64,000 nt of DNA. Source: Kalmusia sp. IMI 367209 (Eukaryota > Ascomycota > Dothideomycetes > Pleosporales > Didymosphaeriaceae). The position numbers and the translations under genes are program-made. The DNA lies in NCBI GenBank assembly GCA_027946365.1, contig JAPEUQ010000019.1, positions 682,001 through 746,000 on the forward strand, written 5' to 3'. Of the stretch, positions 55,600 to 64,000 are shown piece after piece (position 1 is the stretch's first letter; every line of letters begins with the position of its first letter). The notes beneath the pieces are model-generated. The model was not told the DNA's origin, made no database searches, and saw nothing but the letters and a program-made list of their open reading frames with translations.

Positions 55600-56723
55600 C
55601 TATTCCCCCTTCCAGTCCCTATATGCAGCATGTAGCAGCACAACAAAACTTTGCCCCTCCGGACTTCCTGTCGTATACGGCGTGGTATCGTGCCAATCCA
55701 ATGGATTAATCGCCGGGCTCACAATCCCCTTGTTGTCTCCCTCTTCGGCATCAATGTGCCCATCTACAACCCCCATCTTCTCCACCGCCCAATCTGCATA
55801 TTCACTCCCAAACGTCTCCGGCTCCAAGACTGCAACCCGCAGCGCTGTAGCAGCCAGAATACTCGTCCCGGAGATCTCGCCCCACCACGTTGTGTCGTTG
55901 AGGTAATTGCGCAGGAGGCCAGACTCATCTGTGTCGAGCTCGATCGCGCCGTCGAGTATACTTTTGATGATGGAAGTGAGTGACTCTTGCTCGGCGGTTG
56001 TGTCCTCAGCGTACGGCGATTTCTTGAGCGTGGCGAGCACACGCGCTGCACCTGCGGCGGCCCATCCGTTTCCAGTACTCCAGAGTTGGTAGTCTTGCAC
56101 TTCTGGTCCAGTGATATGCATCCAAACGCCCGAAGGCTGAATGAGAACGTCGCGGTAGAGTTTTACCTGCCGTGCCGACTCTTTGAGGAGGGAGACATCG
56201 CAGGTGGCGACGGCGTAGTAGGCGAGGAAGGGAGGTACCATGTAGACGAAATCAGCCCAGAGCTCAGCGACGTTCTCGCGGTGAGAGATAGCGCCATTGT
56301 CCCAGCGGGGCACGTCGTTGATAAGGTGTTGCTCTTGACGGGTTGCGGCATCCCAGTAGGCGCTGTCGGTCTTGCCGATTAGGAGAGCGGGGATACCAAG
56401 GGCTGCTGGGTCGCCTGCAGCACCTTTCATGACAATGTTAGCATTGAGTTATTCGGAGATGTGTGTCATTGGAATTACATACCATCACCGTCTACCAAGG
56501 TGGTGCTGTTGGTGCGGATGTGCGGCTCGATGTAAGTCAGAGCAGACACATCCTCAACATTCAAAGTCGGCACTTTTCCATCTGGAAACGGATTGTGCCA
56601 AATGGACAGGTCGGGATCGTTCCACTCGAGGAGGGCTTCCGCGACGGTGCCGTATTCCCACGAGTGTGTGGCGACTTGAATAGCCTTTTGCAGCACGGCG
56701 CCGATCAACTCTGCGGAAACCAT
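55600..56723 (-). CDS. Six-hairpin glycosidase, GH88/GH105-type
   Basis: Two exons, 56483-56723 and 55600-56423, with a 59-nt intron (GTATGT..AAAG) encode 354 residues. The fold is the alpha6/alpha6 barrel of unsaturated glucuronyl/rhamnogalacturonyl hydrolases, which use an Asp to hydrate the double bond left by polysaccharide lyases. Visible hallmarks are DGAISHRENVAELWADFVYMVPPF in variant form (WDNGAISH, then WADFVYM with Asp138 as likely catalytic residue), QLWSTGNGWAAAGAARVL, and WHDTTPYTTGSPEGQSF near the end. There is no signal peptide, so it probably acts inside the cell. The exact substrate (pectin-derived or other uronic disaccharide) cannot be told. The first 80 residues before the intron belong to the same domain. 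Confidence 0.85.
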
Positions 56724-58116
56724 GTTGGACGGTCAAGTCGATTCTTGTGTATCGGCTTGGACATCTTCAGTGGGAAAGCATCACATTTTATGTCCAGACG
56801 GAGCGACAATCATGTTCTCCCTTGCAACTGCCCTATTCGTTGATCACGCCCTCTGTTCGTCGATCATTTCTTATTTTTAGCAGTCGTTCCCACGGACCAG
56901 GCTAAACGAAGGAGCTCACCCGCGCATGCATGATGCGACTGTTGGGGTGATGTCGAAGGCGGAAATGCGAGGATGATGGATGAAGGCTTTCATGGACTGC
57001 TTGCGGGATAGCGTGCCTGGGTGGGCGAGTGAGGTGGTGAGATGCGCTTATTAAGTCCGGAGGCGTGCTTGGTGGGGGCGAAACCATCCTCGATGAGATC
57101 CTGTGATGCTCCCCGCACCTCGATTGAGGCTCTGCTGACGAATTTTCGAGGATTCATGGCTGGATGGGGGTTTGTACGTTGTTTGTAGTTGCATGACGGG
57201 TTCGTCTAAAGTATATTTTTGGAGAAAGGTAGGGCGAGTATGCACAACTGTTGGGTCAGACCTTGACATGGGAAGAATAATGATTAGAAAAGCAACTGGA
57301 AAATCACGTATACCAAGTGTCTTGACTAGCTTGACATAGCAGATTTTGTTTCGTGCTCTCCGAGGAAATGAGGACAATTTGGCACAGGCCAGAACTAGGG
57401 AAAGTCACGTGCACTTATATCCCACGCTAGCCCCCTGGAGGGGCTGTCTAATCCGTTTGACACACCTCAACACCATCATTCTGAGCTTGAGGTTGGGCCT
57501 CCTATACCTTATCTGTGGATCCACCAGCGTCTAGCGCGTGCCTTGCATACCTAGTTTATCTTCTAGAATTCCCCAAGAATGTGGAGGCGGAAAGGGCCGA
57601 ATGACGAGCCGCACGCCCACGCGGTTACCTTCGGCTTCCATCCACAGTGGTCCACCTCGGACGAGCCGGAGCAGGACCGCAGACGACTTTACAAAATGAC
57701 GCACTCACTCAAAGCCGAATGTAAACGCTGTTTTCTTGAAAAATGCAATGCCAACGTTCCCCGCAAAGTGTACCAGGCCGATTTGGTAATGATAACTGGT
57801 TCCCCAGACCCGCTAAAGCACGAATGGGATGTGATCGCCAATGGATGGCACACAATATGGCTCCATCTTGGCATGGCCCTGGCAGTCCAAGAAGAACGGC
57901 AATGTTCTCCGTAAGCACGTGTGGAGAATTTTTCAATCGAACAACGAAGCGCGTGCCGTAGCTTATCTTCGTATACGCTACCTTAAATAGTCTGTCAAAG
58001 AAGTTGAGAAAGTATAAGACTGTCGACGGTCCTAAGTTGAAAGCCAAGGTTCTCTGTGAAGCCAACACCTTGGCATATCATTTGCAAATTGCGAAGCTGT
58101 TCTTTGACAGAGCAAG
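56724..58116. other. Divergent intergenic region
   Basis: About 1.4 kb between divergent genes, so it holds both promoters. The plus-strand frame at 57579-57914 (111 codons, MWRRKGPNDEPHAHAV) has no recognisable family and is not called. Confidence 0.35.
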
Positions 58117-59897
58117 ATGAATCGTCACGACGCTGCAGAGATCGAAAAGGGGTATCCAAGTGGAGGGGACGCTTCATTCGAGCATGGAACTTACACTGAG
58201 GAACCCTTTGTGCATGGGGCTGCCACGGTCGCAGAAGCCTCTGGGAGGGGAAGGGACACCCACCGTGGATTGAAGTCTCGACACATTCAGTTCATGTAAG
58301 CCATGCATCAAGTCAAAAACATCTTCATCCCATCTGACATCTTACAGGGCCCTCGGTGGTGCTATTGGAACTGGTCTATTCGTTGGCTCCGGTGGCATTC
58401 TCTCACTCGTTGGTCCTGCGCCGCTCTTTATGGCGTATCTCTCTATGATGATAGTTGTGTGGTGCGTTATGAACAACTTGGCAGAAATTGTTACCTACCT
58501 GCCAATGAAGGGAATCACCATCCCATATTTCGTGAAAAGATTTGTCGACCCAAGCTTGGCCTTTGCTGTAGGCTGGAACTACTGGTAATATGACCCGTTG
58601 ATCGTGTCTAACACCCCAAACGCTAAACTGTTGAAGGTATGCATACGCTATTTTGGTCGCCGCTGAAGCAACGGCTGGAGCTATCCTACTCGACTACTGG
58701 AAGACATCTGTCCCCGCAGCAGCATGGATCACTATCTTTCTGGTCGTAATACTGCTCTTGAACATTGTCGCCGTAGAAATCTTTGGTGAAGCAGAGTTTT
58801 GGTTCGCTTCCATCAAGTTTTTAACGATCATGGGACTGATCATACTCGGGTTCGTCATTATGCTCGGGGGTAGTCCGAACGACCAAGGTCGACTGGGATT
58901 CCGCTACTGGAATAATCCTGGGGCATTTAATCCCTATCTCGTTGATGGGAACACCGGGAAGTTTCTGGCGTACTGGACTGCTTTTGTGCGCGCTGGTTTC
59001 GCCTTCATCACATCCCCGGAGCTGATCGCTTTGGCCGCTGGTGAGACCATTGCTCCCCGACGAAACATTCCAAAGGCCGCACGCCGCTTCGTGTGGCGTC
59101 TTGCTATCTTCTACGGCTTCGGATCTTTGATCATCGGCATCATCGTCCCATCAGACGATGATCGCCTCCTCAGCCCAGACTCCAATGCGACTGCCTCCCC
59201 CTTTGTCATTGGTATCGCAAGAGCCGGAATCAAGGGCCTCAACCACGTCATCAACGCCGCAATCCTAACATCTGCCTGGTCCGCCGGCAACGCCTTCCTC
59301 TACTCTGGCTCCCGCATCCTCTATGGCATGGCCCTGAACGGCGACGCCCCTAAGATTTTCGGCAAGACGAGCAAAAACGGCGTCCCGTGGATGGCCGTCC
59401 TCGCCACCTGGGCCATTGGCCTCCTCGCCTTCCTCAATGTATCCAACACGGGCGCCCAAGTCTTCACCTGGTTCAGCAACATCTCCACCATCTCCGGCTT
59501 CATCGCCTGGATCGTCGTCATGATTACCTACATCCGGTTCCGCAAGGCGCTCGTCTTCCAAGGCCTTCTCCACACTCTCCCTTTCAAGACGCCCTTTCAG
59601 CCTTACTTCACATATTTCATCCTCGGGCTCATCTCGGTGCTTACCATCACCAATGGGTTCCAGGTCTTCTTCCCGAGCAACTGGTCTGTGTCCAACTTCT
59701 TGGCCGCATATATCACGCTTCCGATCTTTATAGTGCTGTATCTAGGCCACAAGGCGTGGTTCAGAACGAGCTGGGCGATCAAAATCCAGAACATTGATGT
59801 TATTAGTGGAAAGAGGGAGATGGACGAGTTGTGTGCAAATGATGTCGATCCCGTGCCGAAGAACGTGTTCCAGAGGATTTGGTTTTGGCTTGCTTAG
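58117..59897 (+). CDS. Amino acid permease (APC superfamily, YAT family)
   Basis: Plasma-membrane amino acid/proton symporter. Three exons (58117-58295, 58348-58584, 58637-59897) with 52-nt introns encode 558 residues, the normal length, with about twelve hydrophobic segments. The signature is at the first membrane helix (HIQFMALGGAIGTGLFVGSG), followed by AEIVTYLPMKGITIPYFVKRFVDPSLAFAVGWNYW, FRYWNNPGAF and SPELIALAAGETIAPRRNIPKA. The end, KREMDELCANDVDPVPKN, resembles that of dicarboxylic amino acid permeases, but the substrate remains a guess. The acidic N-terminus is cytosolic. The first ATG of the frame (AAGATGAAT) is taken. Confidence 0.95.
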
Positions 59898-60409
59898 GCG
59901 GAAGTGGATTAGGAAGAAACATTGTATGTAAAATTGATACGGAATTTTGACGGCATCAAAATGGTTCCGCTTAAATTGTGTCTCAGGGCTAGGTGGCCCA
60001 TGTGAAGGGTAGATGTTGCACCGAAAACGGCTCCCCGAACCGATAGCAGCCTCCCGAGCCGTTGCTATACGCCAATCACAAACCGCCCCTACCATAACAA
60101 CAACGGGAACGCAGAACGCTCGGTCCATACTTATCACGGAAATGGAAGCATGTGCTTCGATTTGGGGTCTTCACGAGCAGATCATTTTGCATGTTGAACC
60201 AAAGGAGTGGGATTAAAATGTAAACATTACGTATTGTGTCGATGCTATGAGGCTAAAAATAAGTCGTCTGAGAGTCTATAGTGCGCGGTCAACCAGGTAC
60301 GCAAGTATATCCAAGAAGTGTAAGTTGGTCGTGCTTGTTTCAAAACGGAACACTATTTGTTGTGTCTATACCATTGGTTGGAGCAACATCATCTTTGTGG
60401 CGGTAGAGC
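59898..60409. other. Convergent intergenic region
   Basis: About 510 bp between the permease 3' end and the phosphotransferase 3' end. Nothing recognised. Confidence 0.35.
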
Positions 60410-62065
60410 TCAGTCCATGCGGCCTTTGTCGGGGCGGAAACCATTGGCTGTCCCACTCGAACGAGTCTTTTCATTCGTGTTCCGGTTTGGAATGGTGAGG
60501 CAGTTGATACCCAAATAGTTGCAGATGCTCGAGATGACGAGGTGTGCCCACCTGCCGTACACAACAGCGGCGAACACAAAGTAACCGCGTAGGTACCACA
60601 GCTCAGTGCTTGCAGATATGGGTCCAAATGTTGTGCCTGTGATCGTGAAGTACGGATGATTGACTAGCAATGCACCGCCGATCATTGGCGCAAGCATGAT
60701 CGTCCAGTAAGGGAACGGCTGGCGAGTAAGATGTGCGAGGATGATTTTGGTCGTCATCCGCCCGAAGACGAGGGACATGGTGAGACAATAGAGTACGAGG
60801 TGATTATCCTTGAGGATGAACGAGTACGGCGAACCGAGCCAGGCTATAGTGGCTGCAACGAAAATGATAAGCGGTGTCCATTCCCAGATGAGGGGTAGGA
60901 CCGGAAGACCCTGAGCGCGTCGTGCACGCGCGACATTGAGTACGCAAGCGGGAAGATGCGCGACGAAGAATGTAAACAATATCATGGGTATCCACAGGTC
61001 CCGAAAGGTCATTTCGTCCAGGTACTCAGCGTAGCTCGGGAAGTAGGTGACAAGGGGCGTTGACCATATTTGAGGCCCAAAATAGCCAGACATGCACATA
61101 AAGGTGCATGCAAGAATGAGGCCCTCTACAAAGGGTTAGACGATGGCCATATTGTACGGCAATAGGGTCTTACCAGTAGGGCCGTTGAAGTAACCAAGAT
61201 AAAGGGTGTGGGTATGATATGTCTCCCATGTCGAGAAGAACATGGGCAGGACCGGCACAAGTGCTGTGAATGCGCCTATCTTGCCACTTCCATATCCAAC
61301 AGCCGCTGTTTCCAGCAGACTTGCTAATGTGCAGTTGAGCGAGTCAATCCCGTGGCTACATGCCATCAGCTATCCGGTATAGTCGCGTTCGGCTAGTGTT
61401 CACGTACTCAAAAAGCTCTCCGAGCGGACTGCTAGTACCCGTCCGGCGCGCCTGCTTGCCGTCTACATTGTCCATGGTGGAGTACCTTCATAGCCAACGG
61501 TAAGCGCAAGGGCCCCGACTACGGGGGGGTTAGTTAGAACTCACATCCACAGGCCAAACGCGAAGCTGTAATACACCCATGACGGGGCCTACAAAGCAGC
61601 ATCCAGTCAGCCATTGTTTCCCTGAGGGTCTCTCGCTCCATACTCACCGGGCCGACCAGATCCGGCACATAGACCTCCAACAAGGCTATGTTCCCTAATA
61701 TGAAGAAGAAGCCTAATAAAGTGACCAGGTTCGGCGCGAGCCACATGGGTAGCAGCTCCACGAAGCCATTCCACTGTAGGAGTTATCAGCAGCGTTCTCG
61801 ATGCGGCAGCAGGGTCGGGCGCGTACGTAGTGCTTCAGAATGTACCGGGAGATGAAGGACTTGTCGACGCTCGAGTACTTGTACGATTTGAGGTGCTGTA
61901 GTGCGTCTTCGGAGACGCACTCATGCTTCGCCGTCTCTGTTGCGAAACCCCGTTAGCAAAGTTTTCGCGTGCGGCATCGTGCGCGGACAGTGTCTCCTTT
62001 GATGGCAGGGGCGTACCTTTGCTCGGCGGCATGTTGGGATGGGTGGCGGGCGCTGGGAGCGACAT
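60410..62065 (-). CDS. Choline/ethanolamine phosphotransferase (CPT1/EPT1-type)
   Basis: Endoplasmic reticulum or Golgi enzyme of the Kennedy pathway; transfers phosphocholine or phosphoethanolamine from its CDP derivative to diacylglycerol. Seven exons (62017-62065, 61827-61936, 61648-61773, 61545-61588, 61408-61485, 61174-61355, 60410-61125) with introns of 80, 53, 59, 59, 52 and 48 nt encode 434 residues. The CDP-alcohol phosphatidyltransferase motif DG-x2-AR-x8-G-x3-D-x3-D reads [23 protein letters not shown] and is complete; its last two Asp residues lie on either side of an intron. Upstream is [20 protein letters not shown] and downstream [20 protein letters not shown], both typical of fungal enzymes. 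Eight or so membrane segments follow. CPT1 versus EPT1 specificity cannot be decided. Confidence 0.95.
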
Positions 62066-64000
62066 GGGGGTCTGGGTTAATTTATAGTGGCAGCGGCTCG
62101 GCCATATAGGTTGAAGCAGTTTGGCGGGGGTACAATTGCATGCAGATGTGACGAGTGCCGCGATGGAGGGCCCACGTCGAGAACCGCCGTCAAACGAGCA
62201 GAACCGGCTCTCGGAACGCGGCAGGGGTTCACGTAAAGCTTAGCCGCACGTGAAGAGAGCGTGCACGGCCAGTAATATCAGGTTGCAGCCTCGTAGACAG
62301 CACGTTGAGTAACAGCCCCAATGCATGTCATTTGCAGGCCGCGCATTCCCCGCCGGTTACGTTTCATGATCCGGCCTTGCCTTATGACGTTCATCGATTG
62401 CGAGGATTTTCAGCTGCAGCGCCTTGGGGCACGGCTCTAACCTATGTCCTGATACGGTATGGCGGTTCGCTTACATACTAGCGCGCCGAGGTCTTCCCGC
62501 AAACTCCAAACTTTTATCCTCCAACTGCTTCCACGCACAACATCAGCGTCTTTTTGGGCAACAATTCGCTGTCCGCGTCAAGCGTGCCGTTCCGCCAGAA
62601 CATGATCTGAAAATGAGCTCTTCGGCACAAGAGGCGCTCTGCTAATTTATTACCGGTAAGCTGCTATATCTCTTCTGTCCTCTCCTACGCTTTCGCTTCA
62701 TGATGAACCTACATCGACCATCATATCTTTAGGAAGAGCCGGAAAAGGTATGGCTAGTATCGACAAATGCTACGCCGTCGCTGCTTATAATTAGGTCTCT
62801 GAGAGCAACTCGTTTCCAGCCTGTTCTGCATCACTCAACGAGGGTAGTAGCTAATGTTAGCACTTTAGGTTTCCTCCTAGATCCATTTCGATGGCACATA
62901 TGATTGTTTATGTCTTTCTCCTCGCGATTCGAGCCACTGTTCTCCCTTGATCACATTTGTGCATGTGAAGCGGCCATACTACGAAACATGCACAGACCTA
63001 TACGATGAAAGAAACCCGTGCCATAATCGGTTCGTTAGCGACCTGTATTATGGACATGTGTTGTTGCTAGACATACTGCACAGCTATAATGAGTAGCTTG
63101 AGGTTTAAGAAATGGTATTACCTAGGGGTTTCCCCAGAAAGGATGATTCTACCTATTTTACCATCTACGCAGATACATGTTATCTTGCCCGGCGAGAGTT
63201 CAGCTTGCATGGTATCCTGAATGTGATGGTAGTAGGACCACGAATTCTATTGACCTGTGTACAAAGGCAGGGTCCTCATGTCCTATGATCCTAGGTTGTA
63301 CGGCCGGGTATTACTCATTCAGCCGTTGTCCACATCTGCTCTGCTTCGTAGTCGATACCAAGAAACACAAAACCTGGCCGAATGCCTGCGATCCAAAATT
63401 GAACCGTGTATCTCTTGCGCCGTGTCTTGTCTCACCTCGCAATATACTTCCTTCTCTCGCACCGAACTCCATGCCTCACTAAGGTATGAATCTGATAAAA
63501 CTAAATCCGAACAGCACGGTGCTTTATACATCCTTGAGATTACTTTGCCATCTTGCCGCAACCAAGAATCCTAACATTCCATACTAAGCTTACGATGTTG
63601 AGATACTAGGTGACAGTCCGTATTGTTGCAGCTCGGAGAAAAAGCACTTAGACGAGGCATTCATAGGACCAACGTCAAGTTTGACCTCGAGGGTTCCGGG
63701 CATGGTTGTTGGTGACTGATGAAAGAGAAGAGAAAAGCACTCGAGCAGCTTATTATTGCCCCGACGGAGGCCACGTGCATCGCAATCTCCTTTTGGCCCA
63801 TCCGGATTGGAGATGCATCCCGGTGCACTATTGTTCCCAGCAACACATGTCAATTAATATCTCACGATCTTGTCGCGTTGAATAGGCTGAGCCGTATGTC
63901 CAATCCACTACTTCAACCCTCGCTTGCTATCCTACTCCGTGGTATTGTACCCCTAAACAAGCAGGCCGCGTCATCTGAGCGAGACAGCTGCCTCTGTTGA
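62066..64000. other. Intergenic region to the right edge
   Basis: About 1.9 kb. The first few hundred bases should be the phosphotransferase promoter. Open frames are short and on both strands, without a recognisable domain. No RNA gene or repeat was found. Confidence 0.35.

Noticed and set aside
1..64000. CRISPR arrays, rRNA, intact transposons
   Set aside because: No spaced direct-repeat array, no rRNA-like block, and no transposase, integrase or reverse transcriptase motif was found in any frame inspected.

Overview
This window looks like nuclear DNA of a filamentous ascomycete (Pezizomycotina), probably a dothideomycete. Genes are short and split by many introns of about 45-80 nt with GTRNGT donors, CTRAC-type branch points and YAG acceptors. 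Families typical of these fungi are present: a Zn2Cys6 regulator, a SAT4/rhodopsin-domain membrane protein, 2EXR/DUF7730 proteins, HET-domain relics, and an RGGAGN-repeat (DUF3602) protein. The class assignment is inferred from gene content only. All exon models were built by hand from splice signals and reading-frame continuity; each closes on a whole number of codons.

Layout. 1-254: N-terminus of a chloroperoxidase/peroxygenase-like gene running off the left edge. 2.6-8.3 kb: a POT peptide transporter and a ZRC1-type zinc exporter, both on the minus strand. 8.8-11.0 kb: a broken 2EXR gene and an intact DUF7730/2EXR-like gene. 11.4-12.9 kb: a regulator-like protein without a zinc cluster. 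13.2-15.6 kb: a decayed stretch with two related HET-domain-like remnants. 15.6-18.1 kb: a 756-residue secreted protein. 18.1-21.1 kb: non-coding, with a 17-bp tandem repeat. 21.1-23.6 kb: a Zn2Cys6 activator. 25.4-28.0 kb: a C2H2 zinc-finger protein. 29.5-30.1 kb: CKS1. 32.3-35.4 kb: a rhodopsin-domain membrane protein and an APH-like kinase. 35.55-35.69 kb: a tRNA-Ser(AGA). 36.0-42.8 kb: a small secreted protein, MDE1 (methionine salvage), a DUF3602 protein, the mitochondrial phosphate carrier and a DUF1295 membrane protein. 43.8-48.1 kb: a repetitive secreted protein and a TetX-like FAD monooxygenase. 49.0-50.8 kb: a DUF2235 hydrolase. 53.7-62.1 kb: an unknown multi-pass membrane protein, a GH88/105-type glycosidase, an amino acid permease and a seven-exon choline/ethanolamine phosphotransferase.

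The genes do not form a biosynthetic cluster. They are mainly housekeeping and transport genes interspersed with fast-evolving secreted, regulatory and decayed genes.

The most unusual observation is the tRNA-Ser(AGA) at 35554-35688. It folds as a normal class II tRNA only if 54 nt are removed from the variable arm. Those 54 nt begin GTACGT, contain CTGAC and end CTCTAG, which are the marks of a spliceosomal intron and not of a tRNA intron at position 37/38. Other leads are a single TAG (a CAG-to-TAG, RIP-type change) interrupting a 2EXR gene, transition-only divergence between the two HET-like relics, exon-aligned RGGxGN repeats, and a large secreted protein with a TEHIYELQ motif.
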